The notes under the pieces are model-generated. The model saw only the letters and a program-made list of their open reading frames with translations. It ran no database searches and was not told the origin of the DNA. Shown here piece by piece: positions 53,208-62,790 of a DNA stretch of 64,000 bases (within the stretch, counting starts at the first letter, position 1; every line of letters starts with the position of its first letter). The DNA comes from Lotus japonicus (lineage: Eukaryota > Streptophyta > Magnoliopsida > Fabales > Fabaceae): NCBI RefSeq assembly GCF_012489685.1, contig NC_080042.1, positions 35,965,158-36,029,157 on the forward strand. The letters are read 5' to 3'. The translations under genes were made by a program, and so were the position numbers.

Positions 53208-54286
53208 CATCAGGATCGTTCTCAGAAGGACTTGATGAATTATTAATTGATGTTAGAGTAAAACAAAAGCAAAGAAAAAGGGGGTTTTGATTGATTTGAT
53301 TGCAAGGTAACAAAGCAATAATTAAATAGATTAGACAAAAGAGAGAAAGTGTTAGTCATCGATTATAACATTCAACTGCAACAAACCTTCATAGGTTATA
53401 AAAGATTAATTCTTCCTTATTAATTCCCTAATTCGTGAGAAATAATTAACTAAGCGAAAATTAATTCATCGTTTCCTAAACTAAGCGATTAAGAAACAAT
53501 TACGAACTAACATGAACTAATCGAACTTGCATCAACTCTTATTTCTAAAACTGCGGAATTAAGCAAACCCTAGATCAGAAACAAAGATGAAAAGGATTAA
53601 TTAGAACGAATTTGCATGAAGAGCAGAACTTCAAGTTTGCAAACACAAGAATATTAAAAATCAAAAGACTAACTAAGGAGTTTAGCAACTCATACTAGAA
53701 AAGAGGGAGAGATAGGAGGAGGTGTAACAAAATCCTAATCCTAAACCTCACTCATTTATACTAATAATCAACTTCTCCTCCAAGTAACAATCCTTGTTAT
53801 CTAAATCTTCACAAAATCGGGCCCACAGGAAGGAGTAAGCTGCTGAACACTCCGGTATTCGTGGGTCCACAAGAAGTCTGAATCCTCAATCTGATCCTAA
53901 TTCAGAGATCTGGAACCGAAGATATGATCATTTTAGTGTAAACTGTTCTAGACTCGCAGGATTAGCGACATCAACTTTGCATTGCAATTATGACCAAGTT
54001 CGAGGCTGGTTCTCGAATTTTGCTGAACATGGAAGTTGTAGGGATTTGAGTTAGATTTTAAACGACATATTATTGGTCCTATTTGGGAATTTGTAGATCC
54101 ATATTCAACATGTTCTAGTGCAAAGTGTTATAAAAGCTAAAAAGAAAGAATTAAGCACTTTTCTATGAATAATACAATTAAGCACTAATGGTAAAAACAT
54201 GGCTAAATCATAACGATCAAACACCAAAATGTATATAATGAAGCTTAGAAAGACACACATAAAGTGCTTCAATTATGTGCTTATCA
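53208..54286 (-). repeat. Main part of the Athila-like 3' LTR
   Basis: Minus strand start TGATAAGCACATAATTGAAG at 54286. AT-rich, with TTGATTGATTTGATTG and TAATTCCCTAATTCGTGAG blocks that recur in dicot LTRs of this kind. No ORF. Confidence 0.65.
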
Positions 54287-55228
54287 AATTCTCCACACTT
54301 AATCTTTTGCACTCCTGGGTAAAACTTAACTTCAAAGAAGAATCAGAAAATTACATATGATAACAAGTACTTCCTAAAACATAAAAACTTAGCTCACACT
54401 CATCTTCGAGAAGTAGAAATTTAGATTTTTAAGCAAGAAAACAATCACTTCACTTTCCACAGAGATTAGACAAACAAAAACTCCATCGTCTACATCCCCA
54501 ACAAGAATTTCAATTTTAACATCAAAGTTGGATGCAAGTGTTATGCTCTCTACTCTCAAGTATTTGGGCTTGTGTTTAATCATGCTTAAGAAAATTTCAT
54601 CATCTCATGAAAACATGCATCTATCATAGGCTTGACAAGATTCGAACACACCAACTAAATTGAATAATTGCTCACAAAGATTAAAGGACTTTCCAAGGTC
54701 AAGGAACGATTTATGAAAGATATTCAGAGTTAAACCCTTAGGAAAATTAAGAGCAATGGGCGAATTATTTAAATTCAACATACTCACAACCCCAAGAAAT
54801 AACACATTCTTACTTTTCACAACTTCTTTTTTACAACTTTCACTTTCTTTTCTTTTTTTTTTTCCTTTTGCAAGAGTACCTTTATTCACTTTATAACTTT
54901 TTTTTCTTTTTTTTTTTGCATTTTTATTTTTAAATTTGCATTTTTTTTCTTTTTTCTTTCAACTTTTTTTTTCAGCTTGCTTACAATTTATCCACAAGGA
55001 AGGTACCTCTTTATAGCAACTTAGACCGTGCATTCCAATAATTTACTCTCACACTTGTTGAATGCTCATTCCCAAAACAATTCCAAAGCTCTTACATTCC
55101 CTAAGGTAAGGTATCATCATTGTTTTTTCGCTTAAGCTTGTAATGAGCTACAAAATAATGGAGATATTAGGCTCAAAGGGGCTAAAACAAAGGTCAAAAC
55201 AGACAAGGTCAAAGCTTTTTAGCTCATT
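54287..55228 (-). other. 3' untranslated region of the Athila-like element, left of element F
   Basis: Directly at the LTR lies the polypurine tract (minus strand AAGTGTGGAGAATT, 54287-54300). Minus-strand frames of 64 and 94 codons (54389-54583, 54605-54889) show no known domain. 54840-54975 is nearly pure pyrimidine (T with C), i.e. an A-rich stretch on the element's sense strand. Confidence 0.5.
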
Positions 55229-55233
55229 AGCTT
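55229..55233. repeat. Target-site duplication AGCTT of element F, left copy
   Basis: AGCTT precedes TGGACTGGGC at 55234 and recurs at 62364-62368 after GATAGAACA. Confidence 0.92.
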
Positions 55234-55553
55234 TGGACTGGGCGAGACCCTAGGGTCCCTCGCCCAGGCACGCCAGCCCAGGGCGACGTGCAAGCCAGGA
55301 TATTGGGCTTTCTCCCGGGAGGCCCAATTGGCCCATTAAGAGAAATTAGGGGCGCTAAGTCCATTCCCCAAATCTATAAATAAAGGACGGTTACCAATTG
55401 TAAAGGACTCTTGGCTCATTTGAGAAATAAAAGCTTGAAATTCAGTTACTTTCTCTCTCTATGCGGTTACGCTCTAAACTCTCTCTAGATTCTCACATCA
55501 CGATCCTTTCACTATGGGTAACGTACCCCATCTCTATGTTCTTGGATAGAACA
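55234..55553 (+). repeat. 5' LTR of element F
   Basis: TGGACTGGGCGAGACC to TTGGATAGAACA, 320 bp. TATA box TATAAATA at 55375-55382, followed by AAGGACGGTTACC. Confidence 0.93.
55375..55382 (+). promoter_or_regulatory. TATA box of the 5' LTR of element F
   Basis: TATAAATA about 180 bases before the LTR end; the other LTR has it at 62185-62192, and elements C and E have the same octamer at the equivalent place. Confidence 0.65.
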
Positions 55554-55555
55554 TT

Positions 55556-55573
55556 TGGCGCCGTCTGTAGGGA
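55556..55573 (+). other. Primer-binding site of element F
   Basis: TGGCGCCGTCTGTAGGGA, two bases after the LTR end. Confidence 0.85.
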
Positions 55574-56988
55574 ATGGGCTCCCCACCGCGTCGCGTAAGA
55601 AGGAGGTTGCGCCGTGAAGAGGTACACCGCGCACGAGGTGGCGACGTCGGACTGTAAAATGATTGTTTACAGGAGAAGTTAGAGCACTATCGCCTCAAGC
55701 AGTGGGGTGAAGAAGTGAGGGAAGCCGGAGCCGTCGCAAAGTTCGAGCCGTTCTCAGCGGCGGTGAGAGAGGTGGCTATACCGGATGACATGAGGAGCCT
55801 TGTGTTGGCAGCGTACAGCGGGCAAACTGATCCAAAGGATCATTTGCTTTATTTCGATAAGAAGATGGCGATAAGCGCAGCTTCCGATGCGGTGAAGTGC
55901 AGGATGTTCCCATCCACATTTAATGGCGCGGTGACGGCTTGGTTTATGGCTTTGCCGAGGGGATCTATAGCAAAGTTCCGCGACTTCTCGTCGCAATTCC
56001 TTATTCAGTTCTCTGCAAGCAAGATCGAGCCGGTAACAATTGAAGATCTGTATGACATTCGGCAGATGGAGCGAGAAACTTTGAAGCGATACGTAAAGCG
56101 GTACAGTGATGCGTCCAGGAAGATCGAGGAGTCGGAGCCTCAGCATGCGCGCGCGCTTTTAAAAATTGATTGCTGCCGGGAAAGCTTAATAGCAAGCTGA
56201 GTCGGAAACCAGCGCACTCGATGGCAGAGGCTCGCGCCCGGGCGAGCGCTTACATCCTAGAAGAAGAGGACGACGCATTTAAGAGGAAACGGGTAAAGGC
56301 GGAAAAAATAAGCAGCCGAAGAAACGTGTCACTAGCGGGAAAATGGATACGGAGAAAGGAAGCAAATAGTACGTTTGTTGAAGAATTCGAAGGGAAGCAA
56401 CCCTGTTCGAAAAAGGAGGACGTTGAGCACCTATGCCCGCGGCAGACAACCAGCCCTCGCCGGCGTGGGAGGCCAAAGAGGTGCTCGAACGAAGAATTGG
56501 CAAAGTTGCTCCAAGAGGTGGAGGTGACGCGAGCAGTCGAGGGGGAAGGCCGGACAAGGTGGTGCGAATATCACCACTTGGAAGGCCATGACACCAGTGA
56601 CTGTTTCACGTTGAAAGGCAAAGTCGAAAGGCTGATCAGAGCGAGGCGATCACAAGCAACAGACCGCGAATCAGACAAGGACCAACAGGGCGGCTGTCGG
56701 AGAGCGCCAGTAGCAGGCAGGAAGAGAACGAAGGTGGCAAAGAAGAAAGGAGTCGAAGAAACTTTCAACAGCGATGTCAAATTGGCAATTGAAACGATCA
56801 ACACAATCGCAAGAGGCTTCGACGAGAGCGGCAGCAAGTCCACGGCGGGACGAAAGCATGAGAAGGTAGTAGCATCGTTACAAGAGTATCCGGCCCCGTT
56901 TGGTTGTCAACACCCAGATATAGTGATATCGTCGGCAGATTTTGAGGGGATTAAGACGCACAAAGACGATCCAGTGGTGGTATGGTAA
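55574..56988 (+). pseudogene. gag: Element F: Gag, one stop and one frameshift
   Basis: ATG 55574 opens MGSPPRRVRRRLRREE; a TAA at 55655-55657 interrupts, but the frame stays open after it. The capsid domain follows from about 55735: FEPFSAAVREVAIPDDMRSL, LLYFDKKMAISAASDAVKC, FRDFSSQFLIQFSASK and EDLYDIRQMERETLKRYV. A frameshift near 56160 moves to the frame KLNSKLSRKPAHSMAEARAR, then a basic region. A knuckle-like CEYHHLEGHDTSDCF (C-X3-H pattern, only partly CCHC) is seen near 56568-56610, typical of Tat gag. The end PDIVISSADFEGIKTHKDD leads to protease. Confidence 0.85.
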
Positions 56989-58088
56989 GAATCAATGGCT
57001 TTAACGTGCAAAGAGTGCTCCTGGACCAGGGCAGATCCGCAGATATCATTTACGGAGATGCGTTTGATCAGTTGGGATTAACAGACAAGGATTTAAAGCC
57101 GTACACGGGGATCCTAGTAGGTTTCTCTGGGAAGCAGATCCAGGTGCGCGACTGCATGGATTTGTTTACGGTCTTTGGGGTTGGCGAAAACGTTGAGCTT
57201 CTGCGCATAAGGTATTTGGTCTTCCAGGTTGTGGCGGCATACAATATCATCATAGGGCGGAACACATTGAATCGTCTCTGCGCAGTGATATCAACGGCTC
57301 ACCTGGCGGTAAAGTACTCCCTGATTTGCGGTAAAGTAGGGAGAATCGCAGTAGATCAGCGAGGGGCAAGAGAATGCTATAATAATTTCCTTAGTTTGTA
57401 CGGAAAGAAGGGAATTAATGATGGACACAGGTGTCATGAAATTGAAGTCTTTGAGGGCGGATGGAAACAGCCAGCTGCGCAGGGCCAAAACGTCGCGAGA
57501 AGGCGGGAGCAGCCGATCAGCGAAAGCATAATATGGTCAAGAAAAGATCGAAGTCAGGACAGAGAAAGCCGAGAGACAGAGCAGAATGAACAATCTACTT
57601 GCACCATTGATAAGAGGTGTTGGGAGAATTGGGATATGGACGCATCCAGTAGGGACGTGCTAGCAATTGAGCCCAGGCTCACCGCCGAGCAGGAGGGGCG
57701 CCTCGATAGGCTGGTAGAGGACAACGTGGACCACTTTAGCTGGGAACAAGACAAGGCAACGCTCCGAAAGTTGCCCACATTTAACAGGCCAGTACAGTTG
57801 GCGGGAAGGAAGGTGAAAAGGGCGGAGCAACAGAGGGTAGGCATGGAGGTTGGTCTGGCTTAGGGTAACTGGAAGATGGAGGAAGAAGAGGATCAGTCAC
57901 GGTGTCATCAGGATAAGAGAAGGAATAATATGAAGTGCAAGAATCCAACGGAAGCCGCGGGTATGAGGCCAACAAAGGAGAACCAACGCGTCGGGCGAGA
58001 GAACAAGCTAGGAAAGCCTCCTTTGTACTATAGAGTCGTCGAGACGAGCGACGAGCTGAAGGATGGGGTGTTAGGTGTGGTGCTCTAA
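56982..58088 (+). pseudogene. Element F: protease and shared basic tail
   Basis: Set off from gag by a frameshift at about 56980. Active site LLDQGRSADIIYGD: the DQG is intact, but the Ser after it is Arg (E has DQGSSAD). IIIGRNTLNRLCAVIS follows. Then comes the linker to RT (EPRLTAEQEGRLDRLVED, HFSWEQD, the counterpart of DLFAWS), but RT is absent; a basic/acidic low-complexity stretch follows, a TAG at 57861-57863, and in the same frame the tail ending DGVLGVVL at 58088. Element E ends DEVLGVVL. Confidence 0.82.
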
Positions 58089-58865
58089 TCAAGAGGGTCG
58101 GCGATGGAACAAGGGCACGGCGAGGAGACTGAAGAACTAGGACAAAAATAAAGATGCACTCTTTTTCTCCACCACGGGAGTTTCTTAACGAGGCATCCCT
58201 CGAATGTAAATCCTTTTTACAAATCAAATATACAAAGATATTCTCAGCAATACTCCTAACCCTCAACTGAATTGAGACGGCAGCCTGGTGGGAAAAATTC
58301 CTTGAAGGTGGCGTTCCCAACACGACATTGGTGTCTAGGGATCGCTCCGAAAAGTCCGGCGCTGACCGTAGCCACCCGTTAGCGACGTGTGCGGATAAGC
58401 TTCTTATCCCAAGAACCTCCGCGAAATATGGGCGAGTCAAGTCTCCCCGAAACGCGGGCGAGCATTTTTAACTAGGCCAAGCCTTGGGCAACCCACATGG
58501 ACAATGGGTCCCGAGCAACCATAAGTCCCCGCCTAATAAGGCTGGTGGGGCCACACCTGATCTTACGGGAAAAGCGTGTGAACAAAGCCTCGGTCAAAGA
58601 CTGAGCAAAAGTCCTAGTTATACCCAGCACACTCTCAAGGTTATTCACGCGAAACTCGGATTCAAGCACTGGAGACATGGGCGAAATGGCGACGTAGCGT
58701 AGGGCGGGACACGTAGCGAGTTGCCAGACTCGCTCATCCATTCATTCATTCATTCATTCATTCATCCATTCATTTATCCATTCACTATGTATTTGCTCGT
58801 TTATTCATTAAAACATGCGGTCATAAAGAAAGATTATTTTACTCATTAAAGTCGGTGGAGTACAT
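58089..58865 (+). other. Non-coding block of element F, shared with C and E
   Basis: 58150-58460 is the reverse-complement counterpart of 32640-32945 and 39655-39945, in the same relation to the element's sense strand. 58480-58640 also has relatives there (GGCCACACCTGATCTTACGG). 58738-58790 is a CATT microsatellite (CATTCATTCATTCATTCATT). Confidence 0.7.
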
Positions 58866-59138
58866 TCAAAATGGAGGATTCATCCTCATTACATGATACC
58901 GATCTAGCATTTCTGCTAGCTGCCTATCTAAGATACGCCTCTGAAATATCAGCTGCGCCATCTCATTCTTGCACTCTTCCTTTCGCTCCTCTGTGTCGTC
59001 TTCTCGGAGCTCCAGTTCCCATTCCCAACCACCAATCTCTCTGGTGATTTCAGCCTCCTCTTGGAGGAGCCCGCCAAGCTCCTCCACCTAACCCAGAAAG
59101 ATACGAATGGCTGCATCCAAAACCGGATTCAACTCCAT
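58866..59138 (-). pseudogene. Small antisense ORF of element F
   Basis: Minus strand ATG at 59138 opens MELNPVLDAAIRIFLG, then a TAG, then VEELGGLLQEEAEI and a Glu/Arg-rich helix likely to be a coiled coil, ending MNPPF at 58866. The protein is about 90 residues. I do not recognise a function; it lies antisense to gag-pol, before the larger antisense ORF. Confidence 0.4.
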
Positions 59139-59770
59139 TGCCAACAGCCGATAGACTAGCTGACAGATGTGGCCTACTGACGTCCTCCGGTAGTACAATG
59201 CGGCATACAGGTTCTGCTCGAAATCCCTTTCTCTCAATTAGTTCAGAGCTCTCTCATAGTTTGCCAGGGATGTTTCTTTTCAAGTTTGTTCCTCTCCCTC
59301 AGATAGCCCTGCTATTTATATTCATGGAACGCTTGCTAGCATTTAAACATTGAAACACCTTCCCGAGACTCCGTTACCAAGGTCATCTTTGAATGTCTTA
59401 AATTCACTTGGCTGGTGATAAACGATGATCCTCTGTTGGGATTAAAGGATGAGGCGTTTCGGGAATCGAGGTCAAGAATCTGCAGATTGGTTGACCCGCG
59501 CGTTCGCAGTCCAAGGGTTCCCTTAGCGTGTTACATGCGGCTTACACGAGCCAGATCACTAGGACTCATGATGGGCATGGCTCCAACGGGGAGGGGCGGG
59601 GACCCGAACTTTGTTGCGGCCGACTTGCTCAGTTAAAAATAAAGTAATAAACAAGAAGTAGAGAAAAAAAAAAGAAAAAAAGGGTAAAACATGATGAAGC
59701 AAAACACAAAGGGAGCTCAAAATCTTCATTGCAAGAGGACAGGAAAATAAATTGTTGTTACATGGCTGAT
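59139..59770. other. Element F interior, nothing recognised
   Basis: Contains an A-rich stretch at 59658-59690 (AAAAAAAAAAGAAAAAAAGG). Short plus-strand frames have no domain. Confidence 0.4.
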
Positions 59771-61296
59771 TTAATGATTATTAACATCTTTATCTTGCTC
59801 TACGTCTTCTTCGTTCAGGAAACGCTCGGCGACGAAGCCGGGAGGATTGTCAGGACCGACCAATTCGGCGGGAGTCACCTTCTTGAATGCTCCCGCAGAT
59901 GGTGTCGAGCTTTGACCGGAGAGTGGCGGGACAACCGTCCCCTCAGGGGACGATCTACCAGCGGGATCACCCCGGCCGTTGAGCGAAGAAGCTGGAGTCA
60001 CCTTGGGGGGTCCGCTGGGCTGAGCCGCCTTAAGAGTCTCCTCGGGGCCATGAGAAGTTGTGGTGGTAACGGGGATACTCTCCCCGCCAGAGGAATAGGT
60101 AGTAGTCAAGGGGTGTAGCTTCTTGGGGGGCGGTCAGGAGGCTCCCTCGCCAAGAGCCCGTTTTCCACTTTCACCCGCCAGGGCTGTTGAAGAAGATGTT
60201 TTGTCGCCCTTCAGGTTGACCCGGGGGGGAATGGGATGCTCTTTTTCTTTTCAAAGGCGGTCAGAAGGTCCGCACTGGCGAAATTCATCTTCCCTGAAAC
60301 GAAGGGCAACAAAAGAGTCAGCGGGGGGTAAGAAGTGTAAAATAAACAAGGGATAGGGGACGAAGCAGGGAAGGGGCAAGAAAACCTAAGTAAGCGGGAG
60401 TTGATGAAATTATGGCTTTACCAATCACACTAGAGCAGTCTAAGACCGGGAGTTTAGCTAGGAAGCTGATAACAACTCTGTCCTCAGGAGTTAGAGAATC
60501 CTCAGGTGGGTCGACTACCGGGGATACTTCTTGGGTCCAGTAGAAGGGAAATCAGGCGGTACCGTCCCTTAGGGTAAAAATCTCGGGGTATTCGTGAGAT
60601 ACCATGATCTTGAAATACCTTCGGGCGAGGTCGGTGGTGATTGTGGACCAGAAGGGGTTGAAGCGTTGGCGGTTGGGTCTAGCTTCCAGGGAGACCCATC
60701 TGCGTGGTGGTGAAGGCTGGGCGGACGCCCCATAAAAGTAAAAGAAGTGAGAGGGCTCGGGCTCTTGCTGGATTGCGTCGCAGAGGATTTCAAAGCATCG
60801 CAGGAAAGCCCAGCTGTTGGGGTGAAGCTGACACGGAGTGGCATTGATACTACGCAACACGGAGCAAACAAACAGAGAGAAGGGAAACCTGATTCTCAAA
60901 CTTGTGAACATGTACTCGTACACGTAGAAGAAGTGGGGTGATTCACGAGGTGGTCAGGGAGGCGAAGCCAAGGGCGCTCGGAGGCTGAGCAACCGCCATA
61001 GTACAGAATGTTAACAAGAGGTTTCTCATGACAAAATCCACCAGAATCTGAGGAAATTTCGCAGATGGACGACCACTGCTCTAAACTGGACGGCTGGTTA
61101 GGAATTGTCCCGGTCGGGAGACCCCTTACCGTAGAAACTGGCAAGGATTCCGAAGACTTAGCTCGGAAAGCGACAATGTCTTTTTTATCGAGCGGAACTC
61201 CCCCAGGGGGGGAGGGTCGACAGGGGGAACGTACCGGAAGGGGGTGGCAACGGTGACATTGCGGTTGGAGTTCTTGGTTCGGTGCCTTGAAGCCAT
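59771..61296 (-). pseudogene. Element F antisense ORF: relative of the antisense ORF in element C
   Basis: Minus strand ATG 61296 opens MASRHRTKNSNRNVTV. Through shifting frames follow YEYMFTSLRIRFPFSLFV, FLRCFEILCDAI and LARRYFKIMVSHEYPEIFTL, matching YEYLFFDLGIKLPFSPFL, RYFEILC and MARRYFRLVV in C. An intron with acceptor CGTTTCAG at 60294 (minus strand) precedes MNFASADL-type sequence. The C-terminal part (60109-59771) is Ser/Pro/Gly-rich and ends with AFKKVTPAELVGPDNPP, matching VFKRVTPIGLEGPEDPP in C, but the coiled-coil region is largely missing. Gypsy-type transposase-like domain; function unknown. Confidence 0.65.
60294..60421 (-). other. Candidate intron in the antisense ORF of element F
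   Basis: Minus strand donor GATTG|GTAAAG at 60421 and acceptor TTCGTTTCAG ending at 60294, 128 bases. An alternative donor TTAG|GTTTTC lies at the position equivalent to C's donor. The acceptor and following GGAA(G/T)ATGAA are shared with C. Confidence 0.5.
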
Positions 61297-62043
61297 TAAA
61301 GGAAAGGGCACAGAAAATGAAAATTACTTTGAAGTTGTAAAGACTCACCGGGAGAAAGGGCGGCGCGTGGGGCGCTTTGAGAACTGAGGCAATGGTTTGT
61401 TGGAGGGGTTTCGCACGTAAAAAGGGTGGCTAGGAGTTGGGGTTGTGAAAGGAGTAAGAGATGGGGAAACATCGTCTTTATAGGAGGGGGATGATGATGA
61501 TCGAGGGGAAACGTGTGAGGGAGTGTTGTGGGCAATTGGGAAACGTGGAGGGAAGGTGGAAAATCGTGCACCATACCGACGGAGAAATGATTGAGGTTGC
61601 GGGATTTCGGGGAGTGGGAATGGCGCAATAAATGGAAACTGCAACAGTTGAAGCTAATTGGTTCAAATTCAAACTGACAGGCTTTTGTGGGGATTCGAGG
61701 GGACGTTTCAAGGAAGGCAGTTGGGATTCTGCAGTCCTCTGCTGCCACGTGGCATAGGCCCAATGCGTGTCAAGCCACCGCGACTCATGACACATGCATG
61801 ACTGCAACTGGGCGAGAAAACCAAGCTATTGATAGATGTCTCCACCAGCCCACTTGTGGACTCGGGAGACCGAAGAAACTTGCTAAGAGAACCAAAAATT
61901 AGTCTTAGGCTCTAGTTGCCAAGCCATGTTGGCAATTGTTTTAGGTCATTAGGCTCTGGCGTTAGTTAGTTTACTCATGATCGTCGCCTCAGGTTTCTTC
62001 TTAAAGACACACTCAGCTCTCATGCTTCGAGCTCGGTGTCTTG
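61297..62043 (+). other. Sequence between antisense ORF and 3' LTR of element F
   Basis: No gene recognised; promoter sequence for the antisense ORF would lie here. It ends with GCTCTCATGCTTCGAGCTCG then GTGTCTTG before the LTR, the same motif as in C and E and not purine-rich. Confidence 0.5.
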
Positions 62044-62363
62044 TGGACTGGGCCAGACCCTAGGTTCCCTCGCCCAAGCGCGCCAGCCCAGGGCGATGTG
62101 CACGCCAGGATATTAGGCCTTCTCCCGAGAGGCCCAACTGGCCCATTAAGAGAAGTTAGGGGCGTCCAGCCCATTCCCAAAATCTATAAATAAGGGACGG
62201 TTACCAATTGTAAAGGACTCTTGACTCATTCGAGAAATAAAAGCTTGAAATTCAGTTAATTTCTCTCTCTAAGCGGTTACGCTCTAAACTCTCTCTAGAT
62301 TCTCACATCACGATCCTTTCACTATGGATACCGTATCCCATCTCTATGTTCTTGGATAGAACA
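62044..62363 (+). repeat. 3' LTR of element F
   Basis: 320 bp, TGGACTGGGCCAGACC to TTGGATAGAACA; differs from the 5' LTR at scattered sites (for example GTATCC versus GTACCC). Confidence 0.93.
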
Positions 62364-62368
62364 AGCTT
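62364..62368. repeat. Target-site duplication AGCTT of element F, right copy
   Basis: Partner of 55229-55233. Confidence 0.92.
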
Positions 62369-62790
62369 ATGGAAAAAGAACGCCTCATGACTTCAATGCA
62401 TGCAAATGAATAATTTTAGTCAGAATCAAGTCAAGTTCTGCAGTGCATATAAACATAAGGAAATCACACAAGAAAGAAGAGAATTATGGCATAAATATTA
62501 CCATTCAAGTGTTTGGTCCAAAATCTCACAAGGTAGCCTTACATGGTAAGCATATAACACAATGAATCGAACAAATCAATTCTCAATGCAAATCATGAGC
62601 AAAATGCTACTTGGCTAGAAAAAAATTTGTACTTTTTCTATATTAATTAAAACATCAAGACTTAATGATTCTCTAAGTCACAACTTCAATTAGAAACTTT
62701 CTTAGAATATGTCAAATACAATCAAATGTCAATTCCTAGTGAGTGTAAAAGGCACGATCCTGAGTCCTAAACTCTTACCCACTCATAGCT
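62369..62790 (-). other. Continuation of the Athila-like internal region
   Basis: AT-rich, no ORF; it continues 54287-55233 once element F is removed. Confidence 0.45.

Larger units (their letters stand above)
16204..54286 (-). mobile_element. 3' LTR of a minus-strand Athila-like Ty3/gypsy element, split by element D
   Basis: Read on the minus strand, the LTR starts TGATAAGCAC at 54286, directly after a purine-rich AAGTGTGGAGAATT (polypurine tract), and ends at 16204 in CGTCATCACGACA-like sequence. Only 16204-16258 and 53208-54286 (about 1.1 kb) belong to the LTR; element D with everything nested in it occupies 16259-53202. The internal region lies to the right (54287 onward) and the 5' LTR is outside the window. 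The TGATAAG start and AAGTGTGGAGA tract are typical of Athila-like LTRs in dicots. The left boundary at 16204 is less certain than the right one. Confidence 0.6.
55234..62363 (+). mobile_element. Element F: complete Tat-type non-autonomous element (gag, protease, antisense ORF)
   Basis: Two 320-bp LTRs (55234-55553 and 62044-62363) of high similarity, AGCTT duplications, primer-binding site after the left LTR, gag and protease on plus, no RT, RNase H or integrase, an antisense ORF before the 3' LTR. It is the plus-strand counterpart of elements C and E and inserted in the internal region of the Athila-like element. It is 7.1 kb long. Coding parts carry stops and frameshifts. Confidence 0.93.

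Noticed and set aside
57781..58440. Minus-strand frame of 219 codons in element F
   Set aside because: It lies over the protease tail and the non-coding block and does not resemble the true antisense ORF of F. Treated as a shadow.
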